The notes beneath the pieces were generated by a model. The model worked only from the letters and a program-made list of their open reading frames with translations. It was not told where the DNA came from and made no database searches. DNA of 64,000 nt from Alteromonas sp. 1_MG-2023. Lineage in GTDB: Bacteria; Pseudomonadota; Gammaproteobacteria; Enterobacterales; Alteromonadaceae. The translations under genes were made by a program, and so were the position numbers. Shown here piece by piece: positions 8,008-17,917 of the stretch (positions within the stretch are counted from its first letter, which is position 1; every line of letters begins with the position of its first letter). The DNA is taken from assembly GCF_030547075.1 (NCBI RefSeq), contig NZ_JAUOQH010000018.1, forward strand, positions 27,215-91,214, written 5' to 3'.

Positions 8008-9345
8008 ATGTCATATCAGACAACCCCTAAGAAAATTTATCGTGTAACGCAGCCCGAATGGTCGAAACACGCCGTTATTTATCAGGTGAATACTCGCCAG
8101 TTTTCAGTATCTGGTACATTCAAAGAAGTGACAAATAGCTTAAGTCACATTTGTGATTTAGGTGCCGACATACTTTGGCTTATGCCTATCCATCCTATTG
8201 GTGAAAAAAATCGCAAAGGTGAGCTTGGTAGCCCCTATGCGGTGAAAGACTACTTGGGTATTAACCCCGAATTTGGCAATGCAGACGAATTTCAAGAGTT
8301 GGTGCAAGAAGCGCACAAACGAAATTTGAAAGTTATTTTAGACTGGGTGCCTAATCACAGTGCCTGGGACAACCCTTTAGTCGACGCTCATCCAAATTGG
8401 TATGCGAGAGATCACCACGGTGAATTTCGCCCGTCTCCTTGGTGGGATTGGTCAGATATTATCGAGTTTGATTACGACGAGCCTGCGCTACGTGAGTATA
8501 TGATTAACGCCATGTGCTATTGGATAGAACGTTTCGATATTGATGGTTTTCGATGTGATGTAGCGGGTTATGTTCCAAACGACTTTTGGCATCAAGCGCG
8601 TGTTGCCTTAGATGCGATAAAGCCGGTATTTATGTTAGCCGAGTGGGAAAATCGCGATTTACACGAAACTGCGTTTAACATGACCTATGCATGGAGCTGG
8701 AATGAAACCATGCACGAACTCGCCCATGGGCGATGTTCTCTCGACAGATTAAGAAAATACTATTCATGGAATGAACGAGCGTGGCCGCACAGTGCTTATC
8801 GAATGACCTTCGTGAGTAACCACGATAAAAATGCGTGGGATGGTACCCAGCGAGAGCAGTTTGGCAATGCGTTAGAGGCTGCCATTGTGTTATCGGTATT
8901 GGGTGAAGGTATGCCGCTAATTCATAATGGCCAAGAGGCAGGGGAAACAAAGCGCTTAGCGTTTTTTGAACGTGACCCTATTGAATGGCAACCTCACAGT
9001 ATCGGTGATTTGTACACAGCGCTAATTAAGATAAAAAAATCCATTCCTGCGTTGGGCAATGGCGAATTTGGTGCCCGTATGATTCAGGTACCAAGTAACT
9101 GTATGTCACAGGTATTTAGTTTTGTAAGAATGGATGAACACAATCAAGTGTTAGTGATCATCAATTTTTCCGGCTCCCAATGCAACGCCACTTTTAACGA
9201 CCCTATTCTTAATGGTCATTATTATAATTACACACCCGATTCGAATAACACTCACCACGAGGGTAAAAGCCGAACCGAGCACTTACATATCGAGAAGCCC
9301 GTTCAAATTGGTCCGTGGGGCTATCAGGTATGGGTCGCTAAATGA
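8008..9345 (+). CDS. GH13 alpha-amylase family glycoside hydrolase
   Basis: A 445-residue cytoplasmic protein (no signal peptide) with all GH13 catalytic regions: DWVPNH (112-117), DGFRCDVA with the nucleophile Asp184, MLAEWE with the acid/base Glu212, and FVSNHDKN with Asp273. A C-terminal beta-sandwich follows from about residue 370. The substrate, probably a soluble alpha-glucan or maltodextrin, cannot be read from the sequence. AAAGGA lies 8-13 bases before the ATG. No maltose transport genes flank it, and it seems to be a single-gene unit. Confidence 0.93.
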   Translation: MSYQTTPKKIYRVTQPEWSKHAVIYQVNTRQFSVSGTFKEVTNSLSHICDLGADILWLMPIHPIGEKNRKGELGSPYAVKDYLGINPEFGNADEFQELVQEAHKRNLKVILDWVPNHSAWDNPLVDAHPNWYARDHHGEFRPSPWWDWSDIIEFDYDEPALREYMINAMCYWIERFDIDGFRCDVAGYVPNDFWHQARVALDAIKPVFMLAEWENRDLHETAFNMTYAWSWNETMHELAHGRCSLDRLRKYYSWNERAWPHSAYRMTFVSNHDKNAWDGTQREQFGNALEAAIVLSVLGEGMPLIHNGQEAGETKRLAFFERDPIEWQPHSIGDLYTALIKIKKSIPALGNGEFGARMIQVPSNCMSQVFSFVRMDEHNQVLVIINFSGSQCNATFNDPILNGHYYNYTPDSNNTHHEGKSRTEHLHIEKPVQIGPWGYQVWVAK

Positions 9346-9629
9346 CCAGATAGGATTGAAATATATGATTGTAATATATGGTCTGGCAAGGATAGGTAAT
9401 AATGAATAATCTGCCATCGCTTGCTAAAGATGGAACAACAGGCATGGCTAATAAAAGTGGAACAATAAATATGAATCGCCAATTTTCGAACAGTCAGCTT
9501 CAATGAGAAGTGAAATCTGTCATTCGGTATGGAATTTTCGCGAATACTAACCATTTTTCGAAAAACTTTGGCATAATGCACCGCTTTGTGGCCTAGCGGC
9601 CAAATCTTCACTTTTACGTTAAGTACACT

Positions 9630-11549
9630 ATGCCAACTATCGATGACATCTTTTCTTCCACGGGTTTACTTGCTAAAACCATCAATGGCTTTGTGCCCCG
9701 TGAAGCGCAAACACAAATGGCGCAGGCGGTAAAAGAAGCCATTGATGAAACCGGCAGCCTAGTGGTTGAAGCCGGAACAGGTACAGGGAAAACCTTCGCT
9801 TATCTTGCCCCAGCGCTGTTAGCTGAAGGCAAAGCGATAGTGTCGACGGGAACGAAGAACCTGCAAGAACAGCTATTTCATCGTGATTTACCTTTAGTGA
9901 AAAAAGCCCTTAGCAGCAGACGTAAAACGGCGTTGTTAAAAGGCCGTGCTAATTACCTTTGCCTGCACCGACTAGAACAACATGGTGGCAACTCCACGTT
10001 AGTGGAAAGAGACGTGTTAGGGCAACTGTCAGAAGTGAAGCTGTGGTCTACCACCACCAAAACCGGCGATATGGGCGAGCTGAAAAGCTTGCCTGAGGAT
10101 GCGCGAGTGTTGCCATTAGTTACATCTACGGTAGATAACTGCCTTGGCCGCGACTGCCCCGATTATGAAGAATGTTATTTGGTTAAGGCGCGGCGTAAAG
10201 CCTTGGATGCCGACATTATTGTGGTGAACCACCACTTATTTTTCGCCGACATGGCACTAAAAGATACCGGGTTCGGTGAGCTTATCCCAGAAGCTGACGC
10301 CATTATATTTGATGAGGCCCATCAAATACCCGACATTGCCGCAGACTACTTTGGTGAATCGCTTTCTACCCGTCAAATTCAAGATTTAGCCAAAGACATA
10401 ACCCTCATTTTTAGAACGGTTTTAAAAGACGCAGCACAATTAGACAAGGCAGCAGATAAATGCCGCATGATTGCTGCCGATTTACGCTTGTTGTTCCCCG
10501 ATACTACCCAACGAGGAAACTGGGCTGAAGCCTTAATGCGTGACGATGTGCGCTTAGAAGTAGGTAAACTAGCAGAGGCGCTAGGGGTACTGCATGAAGT
10601 GTGTAAATTGCACATTGGTCGAGATAAAGATTTAGACAATCTGTACGAAAGAATTGTGTCGGTGAGGGAACAACTCGACTCGTTAAGCGATGAGAAGCAA
10701 GAAAATGTGAGCTTGTGGTATGAAACTACCACTCGCCATTTAATTATGCATTTAACGCCGTTATCGATTGCTGCTAAGTTCCGCCGTTTTGTAGCATCGC
10801 CTCCTCGCGGGTGGGTATTCACCTCAGCAACCTTAATGGTTAACGGTGGCTTTGAACATTTTCAGCGCCGTATGGGATTAGAAGACTCAAGAACGCTAGG
10901 CTTAGATAGCCCCTTTAATTATCCCGAACAAGCCATGTTATGTGTACCTCGATATCTGCCTGAGCCGAACAGTTTTTCTATGCGTGAGACCTTGCTGAAT
11001 ACGGCAAAAAGGTTGATTAAAGCCAGTAAAGGCCGATGTTTTTTGCTATTTACCAGCCACGCTATGCTTCGCGAAATTGCCGGTAAGCTAGAAGATGAAA
11101 TCGATAACCCGTTATTAGTGCAGGGCACAACGACTAAACAGGCGCTATTAGATGCGTACTTGGCTGACGAAAAAGCGGTATTAATGGGCACGGGCGCTTT
11201 TTGGGAAGGGGTGGATGTGCGCGGGAATGACTTGGTGTGCGTTATGATAGATAAACTGCCATTCGCATCACCAGATGATCCGTTATTGCAAGCTCGAATG
11301 GACGATGTTAAAAAGCGCGGCGCAAACCCCTTTGGCGTTATTCAAATACCCCAAGCCGTCATTGCTTTAAAGCAAGGTGCAGGGCGCTTAATTCGCGACC
11401 CTACCGATAAAGGAGTATTGGTTATTTGCGATAATCGTTTAGTGACCAAACCCTATGCGAAAACCTTTATAGGTAGCTTGCCGAATATGCGCAGAACCCG
11501 CAGTTTAGACGAAGTAGAGTCTTTCCTTGCAAAAATTGATGAAGAGTAA
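9630..11549 (+). CDS. yoaA: ATP-dependent DNA helicase, DinG/XPD family
   Basis: A 639-residue iron-sulfur helicase. Walker A is EAGTGTGKTF (AGTGTGKT at 48-55), the DEAH box is IIFDEAHQIPD (228-231), and four cysteines expected to hold a 4Fe-4S cluster are at 111, 171, 176 and 182. The C-terminal RecA-like lobe carries GTGAFWEGVDVRG and QGAGRLIRDPTDKG. YoaA in E. coli works with the HolC (chi) subunit at damaged replication forks. The length matches YoaA rather than DinG. tsaB follows after 3 bases, as in E. coli, so the two are probably co-transcribed. Confidence 0.93.
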   Translation: MPTIDDIFSSTGLLAKTINGFVPREAQTQMAQAVKEAIDETGSLVVEAGTGTGKTFAYLAPALLAEGKAIVSTGTKNLQEQLFHRDLPLVKKALSSRRKTALLKGRANYLCLHRLEQHGGNSTLVERDVLGQLSEVKLWSTTTKTGDMGELKSLPEDARVLPLVTSTVDNCLGRDCPDYEECYLVKARRKALDADIIVVNHHLFFADMALKDTGFGELIPEADAIIFDEAHQIPDIAADYFGESLSTRQIQDLAKDITLIFRTVLKDAAQLDKAADKCRMIAADLRLLFPDTTQRGNWAEALMRDDVRLEVGKLAEALGVLHEVCKLHIGRDKDLDNLYERIVSVREQLDSLSDEKQENVSLWYETTTRHLIMHLTPLSIAAKFRRFVASPPRGWVFTSATLMVNGGFEHFQRRMGLEDSRTLGLDSPFNYPEQAMLCVPRYLPEPNSFSMRETLLNTAKRLIKASKGRCFLLFTSHAMLREIAGKLEDEIDNPLLVQGTTTKQALLDAYLADEKAVLMGTGAFWEGVDVRGNDLVCVMIDKLPFASPDDPLLQARMDDVKKRGANPFGVIQIPQAVIALKQGAGRLIRDPTDKGVLVICDNRLVTKPYAKTFIGSLPNMRRTRSLDEVESFLAKIDEE

Positions 11550-11552
11550 AGA

Positions 11553-12296
11553 ATGAAAATTTTAGCCATAGACACGGCAACAGAGGCCTGTTCAGTAGCA
11601 CTTAATACAGGCAACGATATTGTATCTCGTTTTGAAATTTGCCCACAGCAACATAGTCAGCGTTTACTGCCTATGTTGGATGAAGTGTTAAAAGACGCAG
11701 GGCTTGTACTGGCCGATTTAGATTTACTGGCATTTGGTCGAGGCCCTGGCAGCTTTACCGGCGTGCGCATTGCCACTGGTATGATTCAAGGTTTAGCCCT
11801 TGGCAGTGGCTTAAAGGTAGCTGGCGTAAGCACCCTTGGGGCCATGGCTCAGCAAGCGCTAACAGCTAAGCAGACGGAAACTAAGCATACCGAAACTAGG
11901 CAAGCTTCATGGGTAGTGTGTGCTACCGATGCTCGCATGGGTGAAGTTTATTTTGCCATCTATAAATCTGAAAATGGCTTATTGAAAGAGGTGGTTGCAG
12001 AGCAAGTGTGCCCTCCAGAAGTCGCAGTAGAACATATCAATGACACAATAGCGGCCAGTCAAGATGAGGTTGTGGGTGAATTTGAGCCTGTTGGTACAGG
12101 CTGGCAAGCTTATCCGGCGCTTGAAGCATTGCTGTTAGAAGGCCGTGAGGTGTCTATTCAATTTCCTGACGCGGTTTACATGTTGCCTCTTGCTGAGCAA
12201 CGGGCGCAAGAAGGCGATGTACAAATTGCTAGTGATGTAAAACCTGTTTATCTACGTGACAAAGTGACGTGGAAAAAGTTACCGGGCCGCGAATAA
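11553..12296 (+). CDS. tsaB: tRNA threonylcarbamoyladenosine (t6A) factor TsaB
   Basis: A 247-residue protein starting MKILAIDTATEACSVAL, with LLAFGRGPGSFTGVRIATG and GVSTLGAMAQQ, all hallmarks of TsaB (YeaZ). It is an inactive paralogue of TsaD and forms the TsaB-TsaD-TsaE complex that installs t6A at position 37 of ANN-decoding tRNAs. It begins 3 bases after the yoaA stop. An insertion of Thr/Glu-rich residues (about 107-117) precedes the central domain. The start is unambiguous. Confidence 0.95.
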   Translation: MKILAIDTATEACSVALNTGNDIVSRFEICPQQHSQRLLPMLDEVLKDAGLVLADLDLLAFGRGPGSFTGVRIATGMIQGLALGSGLKVAGVSTLGAMAQQALTAKQTETKHTETRQASWVVCATDARMGEVYFAIYKSENGLLKEVVAEQVCPPEVAVEHINDTIAASQDEVVGEFEPVGTGWQAYPALEALLLEGREVSIQFPDAVYMLPLAEQRAQEGDVQIASDVKPVYLRDKVTWKKLPGRE

Positions 12297-12306
12297 GATA
12301 TAAACC

Positions 12307-12549
12307 TCAGGCCTGAACACCTTTTTTAAGCGCTTTTTTAGCGCCTGCTGCGCCATTAACTGCAGAATGTAGTGTGACATGTAAATCAAGATTTAGAGCG
12401 AGGCTCTCGAGTGAGTAGGTAAGCGTTACAGTATCTGGGCGCGATTCTTGCAATGTTCTTGGAATATATTCTTTTACATAGAATGCAATGTAGCACCTTG
12501 TATCGTTAAGGAGATGGCGCTTACAACATAAACATTCGTTGTAGTCATC
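12307..12549 (-). pseudogene. Possible eroded ORF without a start codon
   Basis: Between two in-frame stops the minus strand stays open for 80 codons with protein-like composition, for example CYIAFYVKEYIPRTL and LNLDLHVTLHSAVNG, ending AGAKKALKKGVQA. No ATG, GTG or well-placed TTG occurs near its beginning. It may be a remnant of a gene or a chance open stretch. The interval 12297-12602 holds nothing else that can be named. Confidence 0.2.
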
Positions 12550-12602
12550 TCATTACGTATTTACCTATTTGGTTTCATTTAAAAGACTGACACGTTTTTG
12601 GT

Positions 12603-12905
12603 ATGCATATAACTAACAATTTTTCGATACCTTCATCGCATCAATCAGAGCCCTCACAAGGGCGCGTTGCTAAAGTTAATAAAGATGCACAACAGCAAGG
12701 CAGCAATGAAGGTAAGCAGCAGAATAACCCTATTGTGGTGTCGCCCGATGCACAGGGTACCGACAATGCGCAGGCTTATCAGCGTTTCGTACGAGAAGAC
12801 AGTGCGGGCTATTCTCAGCAGGCCATTGCCTCGTATACCAGTTTCGAAAAACAGCAAGAACGTGAGTCGGTACAAAGTATGTTTGGTGTAGATATTTACG
12901 CCTAA
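12603..12905 (+). CDS. Hypothetical protein, Gln/Asn-rich
   Basis: The 100-residue product is not recognised. It is polar and probably disordered in its first half (repeated Gln, Asn and Ser), then has a more structured tail including NAQAYQRFVREDSAGYSQQA and ending SMFGVDIYA. It lacks a signal peptide and membrane segments. The ribosome site is weak. It interrupts the otherwise E. coli-like order tsaB-slp, so it is a lineage-specific addition. Its composition recalls the hypothetical protein at 1915-2325, but no real sequence similarity is visible. Confidence 0.5.
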   Translation: MHITNNFSIPSSHQSEPSQGRVAKVNKDAQQQGSNEGKQQNNPIVVSPDAQGTDNAQAYQRFVREDSAGYSQQAIASYTSFEKQQERESVQSMFGVDIYA

Positions 12906-13258
12906 CGTTTAGCAAAGTGCCGTTGTTATTAGCCTCTTCTTCAATCTATTGGACTTAACATCCAACCTCGTAATGTTTCATACGCAAATAAACTAAACTT
13001 TTTACCTCAACCTTCGTTTAAATATCAATAACCTTAAAAATCAATGTTCTTTATGGTATTTGTTGCATAATAATGCTAACTTTTTGATGTATAAACTGGT
13101 TGGATATCAACGTTTGTCGGGGGCGTATTACCACTGATTGCGGCTTAGCAGTTTTACACAGTCACTCAGCGCAATAGGGTTCGAATCAGTACTATTTGTA
13201 GTACTATATATTTACTCGGTGCTAAGTTATAAGTGCTTAAGCAGCCAAAGGAGGCTTC
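12906..13258. other. 353-bp intergenic region upstream of the slp gene
   Basis: AT-rich, with no gene visible. It contains an inverted repeat AGTACT-ATTTGT-AGTACT (13189-13206) and a strong ribosome site AAAGGAGG just before the slp ATG. No clear sigma-E promoter could be placed, although the E. coli homologue yeaY is reported to be sigma-E dependent. Confidence 0.45.
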
Positions 13259-13915
13259 ATGCTGGTTAGAATTTTAGTCATAGTAAGTGTGGTACTTTTC
13301 GCAGGATGTGCAATTGTTCCAGAAAGTGTTGAGGTACCTGAAGGTACTGAACTTGTATCTTATACAAAGGCAGTGACGTCAGGCGCTAACGCTCAAGGTA
13401 AAACGGCCCGTTGGGGTGGTATTATTATGGGTGTTGAGAATAAGCCGAACAAAACATTTATCGAGCTTGTGCACTTTCCTCTAAATAACTACGGCAAGCC
13501 AAACAGCAACGGCGAGACGGTAGGGCGTTTTAAAGTACAAATAGACGGTTTTGTTGATCCTATCATCTTTGAAGAAGGTCGCTCAGCAACCTTCGTTGGT
13601 AAACTTGTACCGCCTACCGCAGGTATGGTGGGTGAACAGCCTTATATGTACCCTACAATTCTTGCTGATGATTATCATATGTGGCGTAAGCAAGATGTTT
13701 ACGACGTTAATATGTACTATTTCGACTACGCTACCGGTTGGTATTCCCCTTTTATGCGTCATAGACCATGGGGTTATTCACGATTTGGCAGAATGCGAGT
13801 TACTCGATACGACAACTCTCCATCAAGACCAAGAGAGCAGAAAAAGACAAACAGAGTTATTACTGTTTCGCCCTCAAATGACAAAGGCTTGAACGATAGA
13901 AAGAACAAGCAGTAA
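13259..13915 (+). CDS. Slp/YeaY family outer membrane lipoprotein
   Basis: A 218-residue lipoprotein: the signal MLVRILVIVSVVLFAGCAIV places the lipid-anchored Cys at residue 17. The body matches the Slp family, for example ARWGGIIMGVENKPNKTFIE and ELVHFPLNNYGKPN, with GRSATFVGKL further on. The C-terminus is an unusual Arg/Tyr-rich, basic extension (about 175-218). Slp proteins are starvation- or envelope-stress-induced outer membrane lipoproteins of unclear role. Location between tsaB and fadD corresponds exactly to E. coli yeaY. AAAGGAGG precedes the ATG and a strong terminator follows. Confidence 0.88.
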   Translation: MLVRILVIVSVVLFAGCAIVPESVEVPEGTELVSYTKAVTSGANAQGKTARWGGIIMGVENKPNKTFIELVHFPLNNYGKPNSNGETVGRFKVQIDGFVDPIIFEEGRSATFVGKLVPPTAGMVGEQPYMYPTILADDYHMWRKQDVYDVNMYYFDYATGWYSPFMRHRPWGYSRFGRMRVTRYDNSPSRPREQKKTNRVITVSPSNDKGLNDRKNKQ

Positions 13916-13977
13916 GAGTGGTTAGGATGAAAATTTTCGTAAAGATAATCGTATTTGGTTAAAAATATGTATTTACT

Positions 13978-14010
13978 GGGGAGGCAAAATTTTGCCTCCC
14001 CATTTTTTTA
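13978..14010 (+). terminator. Rho-independent terminator after slp
   Basis: A perfect 12-bp stem (13978-13989 with 13990-14001) is followed by ATTTTTTTA. The fully self-complementary stem probably opens into a small loop of the central A/T bases. Confidence 0.92.
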
Positions 14011-14072
14011 TCTGGCAATATTATGCTGCCTGTCGGCAAGATATTGCCGCACATATTGTGTGAGGGAATAGC

Positions 14073-14912
14073 ATGATAGAAACAGAATTTATGGCTGGGC
14101 ATCTACATTTAGCCGCTTTAGAGAACCAAGGTGCAGGAACTGTTGTCATAGGTTTGCACGGGTATTTAGATAATGCAGAAAGTTTGCGATTGCTTTCGCC
14201 TTATCTGCAATCTCATCGCTTTGTTGCTCTAGATCTTGCGGGGCATGGTCGCTCTTCTCATCGTCCGATAGGTATGCACTATAACCAAGCTGACTATTTG
14301 CAAGATTTACATGCTCTGATTGAAGAGCAAGAGTGGGATCAGGTTATTTTGCTTGGGCATTCTATGGGGGGAATTCTGGCGTCGTTGTATGCAGGTTTAT
14401 TTCCTGAGAAAGTGAAGGGAGTAATAAGTATAGATGCTTGCGGCCCTTTAACGTTAGAAGCCAATACTAGCCAAGAACAAATGCGAGATGCCATACTCAG
14501 TAGGAAGAAAAAACAGCGTAATAAATTAACCTTAGTTAATTTAGAAGATGCCGTGAAAGCACGCTGCAAGATATCTGATATTCCTGAAGAGCATGCTCGT
14601 GCCATTTTAGAAAGGAATCTTACGCAAGATGCGGGAGGCCATAGTTTTTGGTCGAGTGATCCGCGCCTTCGCACAAAATCTGTACTTCGCTTAACCGAAG
14701 ATCAAGCAGAAAACATTATGAATGCGATAGTCTGTCCTATACTTTTTATAGGTGCCACAAATAGCTTCAAAACTTTGGGCAGTGTATATGACAAAAGACA
14801 GTCGTGGTTTAAAAATGCTCACTTTGAGCAATTAAACGGCGGTCATCATATTCACATGGAAAAAACTGACGAAGTTGGCATGTTAATACGTCAGTTTGTT
14901 GAGCAAATGTAA
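14073..14912 (+). CDS. Alpha/beta hydrolase
   Basis: The 279-residue protein has the canonical fold markers: oxyanion-loop GLHGYLDN (27-34), nucleophile elbow LLGHSMGGIL with Ser97, and a C-terminal catalytic His in NGGHHIHME. The order strand-HG-elbow-His is that of the MhpC/BioH-like hydrolases. It has no signal peptide, so it acts in the cytoplasm. It lies just before fadD and after a terminator, and an esterase or thioesterase acting on acyl substrates would fit, but this is inference from position. Confidence 0.85.
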   Translation: MIETEFMAGHLHLAALENQGAGTVVIGLHGYLDNAESLRLLSPYLQSHRFVALDLAGHGRSSHRPIGMHYNQADYLQDLHALIEEQEWDQVILLGHSMGGILASLYAGLFPEKVKGVISIDACGPLTLEANTSQEQMRDAILSRKKKQRNKLTLVNLEDAVKARCKISDIPEEHARAILERNLTQDAGGHSFWSSDPRLRTKSVLRLTEDQAENIMNAIVCPILFIGATNSFKTLGSVYDKRQSWFKNAHFEQLNGGHHIHMEKTDEVGMLIRQFVEQM

Positions 14913-14954
14913 ACTGTATAGTTTATTTTTTTTTACACTTCCTATACTATTCGC

Positions 14955-14971
14955 AAGTTATTAGACCAGTT
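14955..14971 (+). promoter_or_regulatory. Putative FadR box at the fadD start region
   Basis: The 17-mer ends in a perfect half-site GACCAGTT of the classic FadR operator, with a weaker left half (about 12 of 17 positions agree). It lies just after a TATACT -10-like box (14943-14948), i.e. over the likely transcription start, where a repressor of fadD would bind. FadR itself is encoded at 23468. Confidence 0.5.
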
Positions 14972-15031
14972 GCCCAAACGTATGTGAGACAGCACCTGCG
15001 TTTGTGTTAAAAATAAGTGAAGGAGGTTTTG

Positions 15032-16684
15032 GTGGAAAAAACCTGGCTCAAGTATTATGACCCTCGTGTATCTGCAGAAATTGATGCAGATCGTTACGCA
15101 TCCGTTGTCGATATATTCGAACAATCAGTAAAAAAATTCAAAGACAAAGTTGCGTTTATCAACATGGGTCAATCGATGACCTTTGGCGAACTCGATAAAT
15201 TATCTGCGCAATATGCTGCCTACTTACAAAGTAGTGGCTTAAAGCGCGGCGACGCTGTAGCGATTATGATGCCGAACTTACTACAGTATCCTGTAGCCAT
15301 GTTTGGTGTGCTTCGTGCTGGTATGGTTGTGGTTAATGTTAACCCTCTGTATACCGCAAGAGAATTGAAGCATCAGTTAAATGATGCCAATGCTAAAGCA
15401 ATCGTTATTGTTGAAAACTTCGCATGTACCCTAGAAGAGGTTATTAGTGAAACTAACCTTCAAGAAGTGTTCCTTACTTCTTTAGGCGATATGTTGCCTG
15501 CACCTAAGCGTTGGGTGGTAAATGCGGTAGTTAAGTATGTGAAGAAAATGGTACCTGCATTTACTTTGCCTGAAACCACATCATTCACAAGTGCGATAAA
15601 AAAAGGCCAATCGTTAACGTACACTCGCCCAGATTTAACCAACGACGAACTTGCATTCTTGCAGTACACCGGTGGAACCACGGGTGTGTCTAAAGGCGCC
15701 ATGCTAACTCACCGCAATATGATTGCGAATTTAGAGCAGGTATCGGGTATTTTAGAAACCGTAATAGAAGAAGGTGAAGACTTTGTTGTGACAGCGTTAC
15801 CGCTTTATCACATCTTTGCTTTACTCGCGAACTGCTTGATGTTTCTTAAGTACGGATGTAAAAACCTGCTAATTACTAACCCGCGTGACATGCCTGGGTT
15901 TGTTAGTGAGTTAAGCAAATATCCTTTCACCATTCTTCCTGGTGTGAATACCTTGTTTAACGGCTTGTTAAATACACCTGGATTCGACGAACTTGACTTT
16001 AGTAACTTCAAGTTTGGTTTAGGTGGCGGTATGGCGGTTCAACGTCCAGTCGCAGAAAAGTGGGAAAAGATTACTAAAACAGTGCTTCTAGAAGGCTATG
16101 GCCTTACAGAATGTTCACCTGTTGTAACGGTTAACCCACCGCAGATTGAAGCGTATAAAGGTGCCATTGGGATGCCAGTGCCTTCAACCGACATCAAATT
16201 ACTTGATGATGACGGTAATGAAGTTGCAAAGGGCGACCCAGGCGAACTTTGGGTGAAAGGCCCTCAAGTGATGAAAGGGTACTTAAACCGTCCAGAAGCC
16301 ACTGACGAAATTTTAAAAGACGGTTGGCTTGCCACGGGTGATATCGCCACGATAGACGATGAAGGTTATCTCTATATTGTTGACCGTAAAAAGGATATGA
16401 TCCTCGTCTCTGGATTCAATGTGTTTCCAAATGAAATTGAAGAAGTTGCCGCTATGCATGACAACATAGTTGAATCGGCAGCGGTTGGTGTGCCAAACGA
16501 AGCGAGTGGCGAAGTGGTGAAGTTGTTTGTTGTTCGCAACAACGACTCGCTAACTGCTGAAGCGGTTATTGCACACTGTAGAGAACACTTAACGGGCTAT
16601 AAAGTGCCTAAGCAGGTTGTCTTCAAAGAAGATCTTCCTAAAACCAATGTAGGTAAAATTCTACGTCGGGAACTACGAGATTAA
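15032..16684 (+). CDS. fadD: Long-chain-fatty-acid--CoA ligase
   Basis: A 550-residue AMP-forming acyl-CoA synthetase. Signatures in order: the P-loop [14 protein letters not shown], the adenine motif [13 protein letters not shown], and the [20 protein letters not shown] hinge/FACS region, ending in [14 protein letters not shown] with the catalytic Lys. It activates long-chain fatty acids on uptake for beta-oxidation. The GTG at 15032 is chosen because AGGAGG ends 5 bases before it; an upstream in-frame GTG at 15017 has no such site. A terminator-like hairpin follows, then rnd, as in E. coli. Confidence 0.95.
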   Translation: MEKTWLKYYDPRVSAEIDADRYASVVDIFEQSVKKFKDKVAFINMGQSMTFGELDKLSAQYAAYLQSSGLKRGDAVAIMMPNLLQYPVAMFGVLRAGMVVVNVNPLYTARELKHQLNDANAKAIVIVENFACTLEEVISETNLQEVFLTSLGDMLPAPKRWVVNAVVKYVKKMVPAFTLPETTSFTSAIKKGQSLTYTRPDLTNDELAFLQYTGGTTGVSKGAMLTHRNMIANLEQVSGILETVIEEGEDFVVTALPLYHIFALLANCLMFLKYGCKNLLITNPRDMPGFVSELSKYPFTILPGVNTLFNGLLNTPGFDELDFSNFKFGLGGGMAVQRPVAEKWEKITKTVLLEGYGLTECSPVVTVNPPQIEAYKGAIGMPVPSTDIKLLDDDGNEVAKGDPGELWVKGPQVMKGYLNRPEATDEILKDGWLATGDIATIDDEGYLYIVDRKKDMILVSGFNVFPNEIEEVAAMHDNIVESAAVGVPNEASGEVVKLFVVRNNDSLTAEAVIAHCREHLTGYKVPKQVVFKEDLPKTNVGKILRRELRD

Positions 16685-16713
16685 TTCGGTTAGCTGAATT
16701 AGGAAACATGTAG

Positions 16714-16741
16714 AGCCGGCGTAAGCCGGCTTTTTATTATT
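16714..16741 (+). terminator. fadD terminator / rnd leader stem-loop
   Basis: AGCCGGC (16714-16720) and GCCGGCT (16725-16731) form a 7-bp stem with a GTAA loop, followed by TTTTATTATT, which runs directly into the rnd start codon at 16742. It can act both as a terminator for fadD and as the U-rich leader of rnd. Confidence 0.85.
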
Positions 16742-17899
16742 ATGCAATATGAATTAGTAACAACTTTCGAACACCTTAATAGCGTCTGTCACCTAGCTCA
16801 GCAACAAAACGCAGTGGCGCTGGACACAGAATTTGTTCGTACCAGAACACTGTCACCACAACTTGGCCTTATCCAGTTGTATGATGGACATCAATTAGTG
16901 CTAATCGATCCGCTTGCGATTGATGACCTTTCACCATTTATTGCCTTAATGGAAAACACGAGTGTGGTTAAAGTACTGCACTCATGCTCCGAAGATTTAG
17001 AAACTTTCTTAACTGCGTTTAATACCGTACCAACGCCAGTATTCGACAGTCAATTTGCCGCCAGTGTTCTAGGCTTAGGCGCCTCGCTAGGTTATGCAAA
17101 GCTGGTGGAATTGTTGTGTGATGTTAGCTTAGATAAAGGCGAGTCTCGTACCGATTGGATAGCGCGCCCTTTACGGGAAGCGCAACTTAGTTATGCTGCA
17201 AACGACGTGTTGTATTTACTGCCTTGCTATGAGCATTTAGTTGAAAAAATAAATGAAGCAGGGAAGTTAGACTGGGTTTACCAAGAGATAGCTCAGTTAG
17301 CCGATAAAAAGCGCAGTCAAGTTCCGGAGGATTTCGCTTATTTACACATCAAAAATAGTTGGCGTCTATCTAGCGAGCAATTAACGGTGTTGCAAGCCCT
17401 CGCAGCATGGAGGCTAGCCACTGCACGTAAAAAAGATATAGCGTTGAATTTTGTATTTAAAGAAATTCACCTTTATGAAGCAGCGAGAGTAATGCCTGCA
17501 AGCAAATCTGCGTTGAGCCAAATGGACGGTGTAAATCCGCAATCGGTAAGGCGTTATGGTGAGACCATTGTGACATTAGTTAGCGAAGCAAGAGACAAAT
17601 TTGCCGCTACGCCTGAATCCCTTAGACTGCCAAAGGTAAGTCGTCTCATTGATGTGGCGAGCTACAAGAAAACATTGGCGTCTCTAAAAGCGCTGAGTGA
17701 TAAAATTGCTAGCGATAACAATGTAACGCCTGAAGTGATCGCATCTAAAAAACAATTAAACCAAGTATTAAAATGGTATTGGTTTGATTGTGATGAAACC
17801 CGCGTGCAAGGCCTTAAGCCAGATGTATTATCGGGTTGGCGAGCTCCACTATTTGAACCCCATTTAGAACAGCTATTAGGTGCAAAACCTAATCGCTAA
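16742..17899 (+). CDS. rnd: Ribonuclease D
   Basis: A 385-residue DEDD-family 3'-5' exoribonuclease. The first acidic pair is in VALDTEFVRTRTLSPQLGLI; further conserved acids are in VLHSCSEDLETF and the last motif in LSYAANDVLYLLPCYEHL (DEDDy type with Tyr). An HRDC domain follows at about residues 210-290. RNase D trims 3' ends of tRNA precursors and other small RNAs. The ATG follows a terminator hairpin and a U tract with no Shine-Dalgarno sequence, but the N-terminus aligns with known RNase D from the first residue, so the start is right. Confidence 0.95.
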   Translation: MQYELVTTFEHLNSVCHLAQQQNAVALDTEFVRTRTLSPQLGLIQLYDGHQLVLIDPLAIDDLSPFIALMENTSVVKVLHSCSEDLETFLTAFNTVPTPVFDSQFAASVLGLGASLGYAKLVELLCDVSLDKGESRTDWIARPLREAQLSYAANDVLYLLPCYEHLVEKINEAGKLDWVYQEIAQLADKKRSQVPEDFAYLHIKNSWRLSSEQLTVLQALAAWRLATARKKDIALNFVFKEIHLYEAARVMPASKSALSQMDGVNPQSVRRYGETIVTLVSEARDKFAATPESLRLPKVSRLIDVASYKKTLASLKALSDKIASDNNVTPEVIASKKQLNQVLKWYWFDCDETRVQGLKPDVLSGWRAPLFEPHLEQLLGAKPNR

Positions 17900-17917
17900 C
17901 GTTAAAGAGTTTACGAA

